Below, one piece after another: positions 1 to 7,265 of a stretch of DNA of 64,000 nt (the stretch's first letter is position 1; each line of letters starts with the position of its first letter). The notes beneath the pieces were generated by a model. It searched no databases, was not told the origin of the DNA, and was given only the letters and a program-made list of their open reading frames with translations. Source of the DNA: Rhodococcus qingshengii. GTDB lineage: Bacteria; Actinomycetota; Actinomycetes; Mycobacteriales; Mycobacteriaceae. The translations under genes were made by a program, and so were the position numbers. The DNA lies in contig NZ_JAJNCL010000006.1 in assembly GCF_021025955.1 (NCBI RefSeq), forward strand, positions 186,001 to 250,000. Direction: 5' to 3'.

Positions 1-2
1 TA

Positions 3-2141
3 CACGTCGGCTCCGCTGTCGGCGCGAGTGCATGGATCGTCGGCGCCGCCATGGCCGCCAGCTCGAACATGGGCACACTGTGGCGTCGACGCATCCGCGT
101 CGGAACCCTGGCTTTGACGATCACCTTGGCCCTGTTCAGCGGCCAGCTTCAAGATGTCATCAGGTTCTTCGCCGCCGTCGTAGGTCTGGTGATCGGCCAG
201 TGGGTCGTGGGGCGGTCGGCTCGCGGTGAGCGAATTGCCGGGACCCAGCGGGAGGGCCGCGTCCTCGTGGCCATCGTCGTGGCGGCCAGTGCGATCGGCC
301 CGATGATCGCCGCGCTGTCCCCGCAAGCGGTAGGTCCACTTGCCGTCCTGCGTGACCTCTTCCGCGGAGTTCCGTGGACGGTGGCCGAGGTTCGAGAACT
401 GTGCGCCGAGTCCGCGTCGGACCCGGACTGTCGACGAGGTCTCCTCGAGCTCCGACTCTCCGGTATCGGGCCGACCCTGCTCTCGCTGATGCCGTCGATT
501 TTTGTCCTGGTGCTGAGCGACGGGCTGCGTCGTGGCCGCAGATTCGCCTGGATGGCAACCGTGTGCGCCCAGGTGGTCCTGCTCGTCCTCTCGATCGGGA
601 ACTTCGTCATCAGGTTCGTCGACGCCGTGGACAGCGACAGTCTGTTCTACGGAATCAGCGATCCGAACGTGTACCGAACACTCGTGCCGTTCCTGACGCC
701 GCTGTTCGTGCTGATCCTGTTGATCTCCACACGCCGATACTTCGACGTGGCAGCCCCGGCCAAGACATACAGACGCTTGGGCGTCGCGATCGTGACGTTG
801 CTCGGGGTCCTCGCCGTGATCTACGTGGGCGGCGGAATGCTCGCCAGGCACGGGTTCGACCGCGAGCCCACTGTCACCATGCTGCTCGCAGACTTCCCGC
901 AGCGCCTCGTGCCGCCGGTGTACCTGCAGTTGATCGACCCGCGCCTGCTTCCGGTGGACATCGAGTCGACGTTGCTATTCGAGTGGACCGGCGTCGTGTT
1001 CTGGTGCGTTGCTGCCGTGCTGGTCTTCGTGAGCTTCCTCAAGCCCGTCAAGACCGCTGATCCGAAAGCCGCCGAACGTGCGCGATCGATGTTGCTAGCC
1101 GGCACCGGCAGTCCGTTGTCGTGGATGACGACCTGGAAGGGCAACACCTACTGGTTCAGTGCAGACGGTTCGAGCTACGTCGCCTACCGCGTCATCGCCG
1201 GAGTCGCACTCACCACCGGTGACCCAGTCGGTCCTCCTGATCGGATGCGCGCAGCGATCGAGGGGTTCGCCGAGTTCGCGTCGTCGAACGGTTGGATCCC
1301 GTGCTTCTACTCGGTGACCGACGACGCACGCACCATTACCGATTCCATGGGCTGGAGCGGCCTACAGGTCGCTGAGGAGACAGTGCTCGATCTTGGCGGA
1401 ATCGCGTTCACGGGCAAGCGGTTCCAGGACGTGCGCACGGCACTGAATCGGGCGAAGAAGTCCGGGATCACGGCCGAGTGGATTTCCTTCCCGCACGCGC
1501 CTCTCGCGATCAAGGATCAGATCGTCGCGATCTCGGAAGAATGGGTAGCGGACAAGGGGATGCCCGAGATGGGCTTCACTCTCGGCGGACTCGACGAGGT
1601 CGACGACGAGGCGGTGCGCTGCCTGATCGCCGTGGACGAGGATCGCACGGTGCACGGTGTCACGTCGTGGCTGCCGGTGCACCGCGACGGCAAGGTCGTC
1701 GGCTGGACCCTCGACTTCATGAGGCGACGCTCCGAAGGGTTCCGGCCCGCGATGGAGTTCCTCATTGCTTCTGCCGCACTGAAATTGGAGGAGGAGGGTG
1801 TCGAGTTCCTCAGTCTGTCCGGTGCGCCGTTGGCAACAATCGCTGCCGACTCCACTACGGACGCAGCCGAGACCAACGCAGCCGAACCTGAGGCCACGAC
1901 CTTCTCGGCGATGATGGACAGCGTCCTCGATCTACTCGGTCGCACACTGGAACCGGTGTACGGCTTCCGATCGCTGCTGGCCTTCAAATCGAAGTTCCAA
2001 CCCCGGTACGTGCCGATGCACATGACGTTTGCCGATCCGGCCGCGCTACCGAGCATCGGCAACGCGGTCGGGCGGGCGTATCTGCCGACCGTGTCGATCG
2101 GTCAGGGATTCAAACTCGTTCGGACGATTCTGGGTCGCTGA
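3..2141 (+). CDS. MprF-like lysyl-phosphatidylglycerol synthase, 5' end outside window
   Basis: Membrane protein with a C-terminal DUF2156 (phosphatidylglycerol lysyltransferase) domain, the family that transfers lysine from Lys-tRNA to phosphatidylglycerol and reduces the negative charge of the envelope. The frame is open to the window edge and upstream residues form a hydrophobic segment, so the ATG at 51 is probably internal and the gene partial. About 350 residues of membrane helices and loops come first. The DUF2156 part follows, with the typical stretch LGGIAFTGKRFQDVRTALNR, then FLSLSGAPLA, and near the end YGFRSLLAFKSKFQPRY. The stop lies 10 bp from the convergent ATPase gene. Family assignment is firm. 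Lysine as donor is inferred from the family; no LysU-like domain is fused within the visible part. Confidence 0.8.
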   Translation, partial: HVGSAVGASAWIVGAAMAASSNMGTLWRRRIRVGTLALTITLALFSGQLQDVIRFFAAVVGLVIGQWVVGRSARGERIAGTQREGRVLVAIVVAASAIGPMIAALSPQAVGPLAVLRDLFRGVPWTVAEVRELCAESASDPDCRRGLLELRLSGIGPTLLSLMPSIFVLVLSDGLRRGRRFAWMATVCAQVVLLVLSIGNFVIRFVDAVDSDSLFYGISDPNVYRTLVPFLTPLFVLILLISTRRYFDVAAPAKTYRRLGVAIVTLLGVLAVIYVGGGMLARHGFDREPTVTMLLADFPQRLVPPVYLQLIDPRLLPVDIESTLLFEWTGVVFWCVAAVLVFVSFLKPVKTADPKAAERARSMLLAGTGSPLSWMTTWKGNTYWFSADGSSYVAYRVIAGVALTTGDPVGPPDRMRAAIEGFAEFASSNGWIPCFYSVTDDARTITDSMGWSGLQVAEETVLDLGGIAFTGKRFQDVRTALNRAKKSGITAEWISFPHAPLAIKDQIVAISEEWVADKGMPEMGFTLGGLDEVDDEAVRCLIAVDEDRTVHGVTSWLPVHRDGKVVGWTLDFMRRRSEGFRPAMEFLIASAALKLEEEGVEFLSLSGAPLATIAADSTTDAAETNAAEPEATTFSAMMDSVLDLLGRTLEPVYGFRSLLAFKSKFQPRYVPMHMTFADPAALPSIGNAVGRAYLPTVSIGQGFKLVRTILGR

Positions 2142-2151
2142 TTCGCGATCT

Positions 2152-3003
2152 TCAGGCGGGCCTGGCCGGCCCGCCGACAGCGCCGAAGACGTGCCGGGTG
2201 CCGATCGGGACGATCAGGGGCCGATCCGAGACCGGATCGTCGATGACCGCAGCTTCGAGACCGAATACCTCGAGCAGAAGTTCCGCCGAAATGATGTCCT
2301 TGGGGACTCCCGAAGCGACGACGGCGCCGTCGCGCATCACGATCAGATGATCGCTGTACCGAACTGCGAGATTGAGGTCGTGCAGAACCATCACCACGGT
2401 GCGCCCCATTTCCTCGTGGAGTTGATCCACCAGGTCGAGGACTTCCATCGAGTGCGCAAGGTCGAGGTACGTGGTGGGCTCGTCGAGGAGCAGGATGTCG
2501 GTCCCCTGGGCGAGAGCCATCGAGATCCAGGCCCGCTGACGCTGGCCACCGGACAATTGATCGACCGGCCGATCTGCAAGGTCCGAGACGCCGGTCAGCT
2601 CGAGTGCCTCGGCGACCTCGCCCTCGTCGTCCGCGGACCACTGCCGAATCCACGACTGGTGCGGGTGGCGTCCACGTGAGACCAGATCGGCGACGGTGAG
2701 CCCTTCGGGCGCTACCGGAGCCTGGGGGAGCATTCCGAGGACCCGCGCGACTTCCTTGGTCTTCATCGAACTGATCGCCTTGCCGTCGAGGATGACCGAT
2801 CCACCCTTGGGCTTGAGTAGACGGCCCAGAGCGCGTAGAAGTGTCGACTTGCCGCAACCGTTGGGCCCGATGACCGTCGTGATCACGCCGGTGGGGATCT
2901 CGAGATCGAGCCCGTCGACGATGATTCGATCCCCGTACCCGAGCGTCAGATTCTGCGCGACGAGACGCGAAGGAGCGTCGGTGGACTGGACGATGGTGGT
3001 CAT
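2152..3003 (-). CDS. Ferric-siderophore ABC transporter ATPase (FecE/FepC type)
   Basis: Cytoplasmic ATPase of an iron-siderophore importer, 283 residues, the usual length. The sequence shows Walker A GPNGCGKST near residue 40, the signature LSGGQRQRAW, Walker B ILLLDEPTTYLDL and the switch-loop VLHDLNLA. The start is the ATG at 3003, which overlaps the stop of the upstream permease (ATGA); the much longer upstream open frame is a shadow of that permease gene. It is the last gene of a permease-permease-ATPase operon reading from the iron-box promoter near 5600. No substrate-binding lipoprotein is encoded in the operon, so the binding protein must be elsewhere. The actual siderophore cannot be read from the sequence. 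Confidence 0.93.
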   Translation of the reverse strand: MTTIVQSTDAPSRLVAQNLTLGYGDRIIVDGLDLEIPTGVITTVIGPNGCGKSTLLRALGRLLKPKGGSVILDGKAISSMKTKEVARVLGMLPQAPVAPEGLTVADLVSRGRHPHQSWIRQWSADDEGEVAEALELTGVSDLADRPVDQLSGGQRQRAWISMALAQGTDILLLDEPTTYLDLAHSMEVLDLVDQLHEEMGRTVVMVLHDLNLAVRYSDHLIVMRDGAVVASGVPKDIISAELLLEVFGLEAAVIDDPVSDRPLIVPIGTRHVFGAVGGPARPA

Positions 3004-4091
3004 GCTGTGACCTTCCGATTGTTGCGAACCAACAGGTAGAGCAAGAACGGACCACCCAGTGCGGAAGTCACGATTCCGACGGGGAGTTCCACCGGCAGAA
3101 TTGTTCGAGCGATGACGTCGCTTCCGACCACCAGTACAGCACCGGTCAGCGCGGAAGCCACGATGGGCGGGCCGGCAGAGCGCACCAGACGCATGGCGAC
3201 CTGCGGCGCAGCCAGGGCAACGAAGCCGACCGGACCTGCTGCAGCGGTTGCGATGGCGGCCAGCGCCACTGCGGAGAGCAACAGTTTGGCCTGCGATGAT
3301 TGCAAGCGAACACCGAGTGAGGTGGCGTTGTCGTCGCCTAACCGCAGCGCTCCCATCGTGAACGAGGCGATCACCGCGTAACCGCCGACTACCGCGACAG
3401 CGATGGCTACCGGCCACATCTGATTCCAGGTGGCACCGTTGAGAGAACCGTTGAGCCACACCTGTGCGCGGGAAGCGTCGTTGATGTCCGCCGAGATGAG
3501 GAGCCACCCCGTCGCTGCCACGAGCATGGCGTTGATGCCGATGCCGATCAGGATGAGGCGGAACCCCTCGACGCCTTTGCGCCAGGCCAAGGCGTAGATC
3601 ACCACTGCTGTCAGTAGTCCGCCACAGAGTGCGGCTAACGGAATCCCCAGTGTGGCAAGCAGTCCCACGAACGATCCGCCGCCGCCGAGCACGATGAGAG
3701 CAACTGCGGCAGCACTCGATCCGGCCGTGATTCCGAGGATGTCGGGGCTTGCGAGGGCGTTGCGAGCGATCGTCTGGGTGACCGCACCGGCGATGCCGAG
3801 TGCCATACCGATGAAGAGTGCGGTGAGCGAGCGAGGAAGTCGGAGGTCGAAGACGATCAGGTTCTGTGTCTTGCTTCCATTACCCAGCAGGACGGAAATG
3901 ACATCGGGGATCGAGATCGGATAGTCGCCGCGTCCGATGTTGATGCAGAGCAGAAGGAAGAGTGCGACCGCGAGTGCAATGCTCACCGACACCGCGAGTG
4001 GACGGTAGACCAGCGAGAATCCACCGATGCGAATCGACTTACGTGAGGGGACGGTCCGGGGGAGTACCCGGAGTTCTTGCTTGAGCGTCAC
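3000..4091 (-). CDS. Ferric-siderophore ABC transporter permease (FecCD family), second
   Basis: Integral membrane permease of the BtuC/FecCD family, 363 residues, with the usual run of hydrophobic helices and the hallmark stretches LRLPRSLTALFIGMALGIAG (near residue 83) and GPVGFVALAAPQVAMRLVRS (near 275), the latter coupling to the ATPase. It would form a heterodimeric channel with the product of the gene just upstream. Both ends overlap neighbours by 4 bp (ATGA), a sign of translational coupling. Iron regulation is inferred from the IdeR-like boxes upstream of the operon. Confidence 0.93.
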   Translation of the reverse strand: MTLKQELRVLPRTVPSRKSIRIGGFSLVYRPLAVSVSIALAVALFLLLCINIGRGDYPISIPDVISVLLGNGSKTQNLIVFDLRLPRSLTALFIGMALGIAGAVTQTIARNALASPDILGITAGSSAAAVALIVLGGGGSFVGLLATLGIPLAALCGGLLTAVVIYALAWRKGVEGFRLILIGIGINAMLVAATGWLLISADINDASRAQVWLNGSLNGATWNQMWPVAIAVAVVGGYAVIASFTMGALRLGDDNATSLGVRLQSSQAKLLLSAVALAAIATAAAGPVGFVALAAPQVAMRLVRSAGPPIVASALTGAVLVVGSDVIARTILPVELPVGIVTSALGGPFLLYLLVRNNRKVTA

Positions 4092-5554
4092 AGACTTGCC
4101 AACTTCCTGCGGCGTACGAGAGCGATGAAGAACGGGGCGCCGAAGAGGGCCAGGATGATTCCGACCTGCAACTCACCGGGGCGCACGACTACGCGGCCGA
4201 TGATGTCCGCGGTGATCAGCATGACCGCACCGAGCAACCCCGCGTACGGGACCAGCCAGCGGTAGTCGGGTCCGGTGATGGCCCGGGCCACGTGGGGGAC
4301 CACCAATCCGATGAACGCGATCGGTCCACACGCTGCAGTTGCGGCGCCGGTCAGCAGGGTGATCGCGATGATGCCGAGTGTGCGACTGAACGCGATGTTC
4401 GTTCCCAACGCTTTTGCGACGTCTTCACCCAGGCTGAGGACATTGAGCCCCGGCGTACTTGCCAGGGCGATGACCAAACCGAGTATCAGGAATGGGAGGA
4501 CCTGCCAGAGAACGTCGAACCCGCGACCGGACACCGACCCGACTACCCAGAAACGGTAGGCGTCCAGGCTGGTCTGGTCGAGAATGATCACGGCATTGGT
4601 CATGGCTTGCAGGAAAAACGCGACGGCTGCGCCCGCCAGAGCCAAACTCAGAGGACTTGCGCCGCCGTTTCCGATCGAGGACAAGCCGAAGACGACGATG
4701 CTGGCGACGAACGATCCTGCAAACGCGAACCAGAGGTACTGACTCGGTGCGGTGAAGCCGAAAAGATAGATCGCCATGACAACGAAGAACGCCGCGCCGG
4801 CATTGAGCCCGAGTAGACCGGCATCCGCCAACGGGTTACGCGTGTGTCCCTGAATCAGGGCGCCGGCGATACCGAGTGCGATGCCGACAACAAGACCCAG
4901 GATGGTCCGCGGAGCACGCAATGTTCGCACGATGATGTCCGTCTGGGTACCGTCCGAGCTGAAGATGGCGTGGAAGATCTCGGCAAACGTCAGCGGCCGA
5001 GCGCCCACCGCGATGCTCGCGAGCATGACGAGCGCGAGAAGAACCGTCAGCACCGCAAGACCGATCAGCCGGCGACGACGAGTTGCCCCGACACTGTTGT
5101 CGCGCGCGAGTTCCTCGAACCCTTCTTCGCGCGCCGTGCTTTCACGGACCACCTCGATACCGGTTCGATCGAACGGCCTGCGCAGAGCCCGGCGAACACC
5201 GATGGGTTGCTTTGTCTTCGCGTCACGCGTGACCAGACCTACCCATCCCTTTCCCGAGGTCCGGCCCGTGGCACCTTCGCGGAATCCGAGGTTCCACACA
5301 AGGAGACCGACGGCGATGGCTATTGCCGTGCCACCGAATACGGCGCGGTCGGCTTCGCCGCCACCGTTCTCGTCTCGGAGCGACTGAACGATGTACCAGC
5401 CGACGAGCAAGGGAAGCAGGAACACCCCCGCGTCGAAAATCCCAGCTAGGACACGCATTCGGACAGGAGCCGGGCCGCGCGGCACTATGCGCCGCCCGTA
5501 CGTCTCGCTGGGTCCTCGGGGATGTCCGTTCCCGAGAGGTTTGATCATCGTCAC
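4088..5554 (-). CDS. FecCD permease with N-terminal RDD membrane domain
   Basis: First gene of the importer operon, about 488 residues, some 150 longer than a standard FecCD permease. The C-terminal 330 residues are a typical permease (LRAPRTILGLVVGIALGIAG and GPIAFIGLVVPHVARAI). The N-terminal 150 residues look like an RDD domain: the opening VRMRVLAGIFDAGVF, a second hydrophobic segment, then GRTSGKGWVGLVTRDAKT, the RDD family's third conserved block. A charged linker joins the two parts. I chose GTG at 5554, which has AGGAG 12 nt upstream; ATG at 5548 is also possible. The longer open frame reaching 5641 runs into the iron box and is unlikely to be translated. RDD function is poorly known (some members are implicated in ion exchange), so the role of the fusion is open. 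Confidence 0.85.
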   Translation of the reverse strand: MTMIKPLGNGHPRGPSETYGRRIVPRGPAPVRMRVLAGIFDAGVFLLPLLVGWYIVQSLRDENGGGEADRAVFGGTAIAIAVGLLVWNLGFREGATGRTSGKGWVGLVTRDAKTKQPIGVRRALRRPFDRTGIEVVRESTAREEGFEELARDNSVGATRRRRLIGLAVLTVLLALVMLASIAVGARPLTFAEIFHAIFSSDGTQTDIIVRTLRAPRTILGLVVGIALGIAGALIQGHTRNPLADAGLLGLNAGAAFFVVMAIYLFGFTAPSQYLWFAFAGSFVASIVVFGLSSIGNGGASPLSLALAGAAVAFFLQAMTNAVIILDQTSLDAYRFWVVGSVSGRGFDVLWQVLPFLILGLVIALASTPGLNVLSLGEDVAKALGTNIAFSRTLGIIAITLLTGAATAACGPIAFIGLVVPHVARAITGPDYRWLVPYAGLLGAVMLITADIIGRVVVRPGELQVGIILALFGAPFFIALVRRRKLASL

Positions 5555-5598
5555 TGGCGGTTCGAGCTCCTGGTCTTTGTGCGCAGGGAATTCGCATC

Positions 5599-5617
5599 TT
5601 AGGTTACGGAACCCTAT
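5599..5617. promoter_or_regulatory. IdeR/DtxR-like iron box, importer side
   Basis: Nineteen-base element beginning TTAGGTTA and ending CCTA, matching 14 of 19 positions of the IdeR consensus TTAGGTTAGSCTAACCTAA. It lies about 45-60 bp upstream of the importer start, and a possible leftward -10 (TAAGAT on the minus strand, 5601-5596) overlaps it. Occupancy by Fe-IdeR would repress the importer. Confidence 0.6.
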
Positions 5618-5690
5618 GTGGGCGTGCTCCCTGTGGGGCAAGTTCCGGTGTATATGCGGTGCCCAGCGTCACAGTTCTTTACTCTTGAAT

Positions 5691-5709
5691 TATGGTGAGG
5701 CTAACCTAC
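5691..5709. promoter_or_regulatory. IdeR/DtxR-like iron box, FhuF-like gene side
   Basis: The half AGGCTAACCTA matches the IdeR consensus at 11 of 11 positions and the whole 19-mer at 15 of 19. It sits between a plausible rightward -35 (TTGAAT, 5685-5690) and -10 (TACATT, 5707-5712), spacing 16, where repressor binding would block the polymerase. It controls the divergent rightward gene starting at 5751. Confidence 0.75.
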
Positions 5710-5750
5710 ATTAATAACCACAAGACAACTTCGGCCGATTGGAGTGCACG

Positions 5751-6533
5751 GTGACAATCACCTTGACCACCCAGCATGCGGATGTTCGTGAATTCGAACT
5801 CCGGTCGAACGCATTGAGTCGCACCAGCGTTCGCCTACGAGCACTCAACCCTGACTATCCGCGCGTCTACGCGGTTGCCGCCATGGCAGGCGAAGGTAAA
5901 CGACGCTGGTGGCAGCTCAGTGAAGGCTTGTGTGGGGATCGGGTGCAACAGATGTTCGCCCGCTCACTTCAAGATCTCGACAGTGCTGAAGTTGCCGCGA
6001 TACAGGTTGCGACGTCGCTCATTCATGCCGTGGTCGGCAGAGTTGCCGCATCCATCGTCTCCGAGGGGTCCGCCTGGGACCCGGGGCTCGAAAACCTGTT
6101 CATCCACATGGACAGCGACGGCGGAATCGACTGGGCTGGCGTGGTCGACGAAACGCTTCGTGTGGCACCCAACGGGCGAGAGTCCGGAAGTGACGGCGTC
6201 GTCGACATGCCATGTGAAGAGGCCCTCCTCATCTGGACTGCACACCGTTGCCTGACGTCGCTGCGCGCCATCTACGACGCCGTGGCCAGATGTGCGCCCG
6301 TCGACCAGTTCAGATTCTGGGGACTGGTCGGGGAGTCGATCCTGGGTGCAGCCGCTTATGTCCCCATCCTGGTCGGTGATGGCGAATCGGTAGCGCAGCG
6401 CCGTGGACAGGGACTCCTCGACGCCTTTGTCGCAGCCGGGTTGCCGGTTCGCGCGCGCCGTAAGGTCTCGCTGCGTCCTCGCTGGAACCAGTTTGACGAA
6501 GGGCTTGCTAAATTAGGTCAGCCTTGCCTATGA
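5751..6533 (+). CDS. FhuF-like putative siderophore-iron reductase
   Basis: Cytoplasmic protein of about 260 residues. The pattern, with an LIHAVVGRVAASIV helix, an NLFIHMDSDGG stretch and a late FWGLVGESILGAAAY block, resembles FhuF-type ferric-siderophore reductases that release iron after import; this reading is from pattern only. The C-terminal Cys-Cys-x10-Cys-x2-Cys 2Fe-2S motif of E. coli FhuF is absent: only isolated cysteines are seen, including one two residues from the end. The start is GTG 5751 with GGAG 6 nt upstream, rather than the TTG at 5739. It is divergent from the iron importer and has its own iron box, so a role in iron use is well supported even if the biochemistry is not. 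Its stop codon overlaps another iron box. Confidence 0.6.
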   Translation: MTITLTTQHADVREFELRSNALSRTSVRLRALNPDYPRVYAVAAMAGEGKRRWWQLSEGLCGDRVQQMFARSLQDLDSAEVAAIQVATSLIHAVVGRVAASIVSEGSAWDPGLENLFIHMDSDGGIDWAGVVDETLRVAPNGRESGSDGVVDMPCEEALLIWTAHRCLTSLRAIYDAVARCAPVDQFRFWGLVGESILGAAAYVPILVGDGESVAQRRGQGLLDAFVAAGLPVRARRKVSLRPRWNQFDEGLAKLGQPCL

Positions 6534-6534
6534 T
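6505..6534 (+). promoter_or_regulatory. Candidate iron-repressed promoter with IdeR box (6513-6531)
   Basis: TTAGGTCAGCCTTGCCTAT matches the IdeR consensus at 15 of 19 positions. It overlaps a possible promoter: -35 TTGCTA at 6505-6510, 18-nt spacer, -10 TATGAT at 6529-6534. The predicted transcript start is near 6541. The element overlaps the stop codon of the FhuF-like gene, and the next coding start is more than 200 bp away, so its obvious product is the short segment ending at the hairpin at 6634-6667. Confidence 0.55.
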
Positions 6535-6540
6535 TGTGGA

Positions 6541-6676
6541 ACACCTTGCGGAGAGTTACACACCGCGAGAGTGGCGAAACTGCCGGACCGCGCCGGAGTC
6601 CTGAGGGCTGCAGAGACTCCCGGTCCTTCCCACGGCGGGTTTCACATCGATCGATGTGAAACCCGCCGATTCCTTT
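6541..6676 (+). ncRNA. Candidate iron-regulated small RNA
   Basis: A segment of about 135 bp between an IdeR-box promoter and a strong terminator hairpin, with no convincing reading frame. It contains several GC-rich short complementary blocks (for example CCGGACCGCGCCGG and GGAGTCC/GGGACT-like pairs) that could fold. It is not a tRNA: there is no T-loop GTTCRA. By analogy with iron-repressed small RNAs such as RyhB in enterobacteria and MrsI in mycobacteria, it could silence iron-using mRNAs under starvation. Existence and function are inferred; I see no sequence identity to a known RNA family. Confidence 0.4.
6634..6667. terminator. Perfect 34-bp palindrome, probable terminator
   Basis: GGCGGGTTTCACATCGA is followed immediately by its exact reverse complement, then by a T-rich stretch (TTCCTTTT at 6671-6678). 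It ends whatever is transcribed from the iron-box promoter or reads through from the FhuF-like gene. Confidence 0.75.
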
Positions 6677-6768
6677 TCAGACCTGATTCCAACCTCGAGT
6701 TACCTCTCGTGTAATCAAGTAGGGAGTGGCTGCCACACCGGCGCCGGAGAATCACAGATGGAGATGGC

Positions 6769-7197
6769 ATGGTCGACACTGATGAGACCGCAGAGATGAT
6801 GAAACGGCTCGGAACGGGCTTCGACGCCACCATCGGCCTGGAATACACCGAACTGAGCCCAGATCGTGTGCGGGCGCAATGGACGGTCAAGCCCACGCTG
6901 CACCAGCCCGCAGGTATTCAGCACGGAGGCGTGTACTGCTCGGTGGTGGAGTCTCTCGCCAGCATCGGTGGCACCGTGTGGCTGGGCGAGCGAGGCCACG
7001 TGGTCGGAGTCAACAACAACACCGACTTCCTGCGTGCAACGAGGGAAGGCATACTCACCGCAGAAGCCACCCCGATTCATCGCGGACGCACTCAGCAACT
7101 CTGGGAGGTTCGCATCACCGACGAGAACGACAGACTCGTCTCCAAGGGACAGGTTCGCCTCGCGAACATCACCGAGGTGGCGAAGATCGGAAACTGA
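6769..7197 (+). CDS. PaaI-family hotdog thioesterase
   Basis: Protein of 142 residues with the hotdog-fold thioesterase pattern: HQPAGIQHGGVYCSVVESLA around residues 45-65 (the HGG followed by the catalytic acidic residue of the DUF4442/PaaI type), then a VNNNTDFLRATREG stretch. It would hydrolyse acyl- or aryl-CoA thioesters; the substrate is unknown. ATG 6769 is preceded by GGAG 5 nt upstream. It is a single gene bracketed by two hairpins and converges on ndh. M. tuberculosis carries a homologous small thioesterase near its ndh, as I recall. Confidence 0.88.
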   Translation: MVDTDETAEMMKRLGTGFDATIGLEYTELSPDRVRAQWTVKPTLHQPAGIQHGGVYCSVVESLASIGGTVWLGERGHVVGVNNNTDFLRATREGILTAEATPIHRGRTQQLWEVRITDENDRLVSKGQVRLANITEVAKIGN

Positions 7198-7207
7198 GAA
7201 CACGGTA

Positions 7208-7244
7208 AAGGGCGGCAGTGGAGTTCAACTCCACTGCCGCCCTT
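7208..7244. terminator. Bidirectional terminator between thioesterase and ndh
   Basis: Inverted repeat with an arm of about 18 bp (AAGGGCGGCAGTGGAGTT) and a one-base centre, located between two convergent genes. Flanking A and T runs (AAAG on the left, CTTCGTTGTT on the right) fit termination in both directions. Confidence 0.8.
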
Positions 7245-7265
7245 CGTTGTTCACTCAGGTGCTGA

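Noticed and set aside
3004-3507. N-terminal extension of the importer ATPase frame
   Set aside because: Antiparallel-free but overlaps the permease coding sequence; the ATPase starts at the coupled ATG 3003.
6541-6640. tRNA-like segment after the iron box
   Set aside because: GAGTGGCGAAACTGCC recalls a tRNA D-arm, but there is no T-loop or acceptor pairing.
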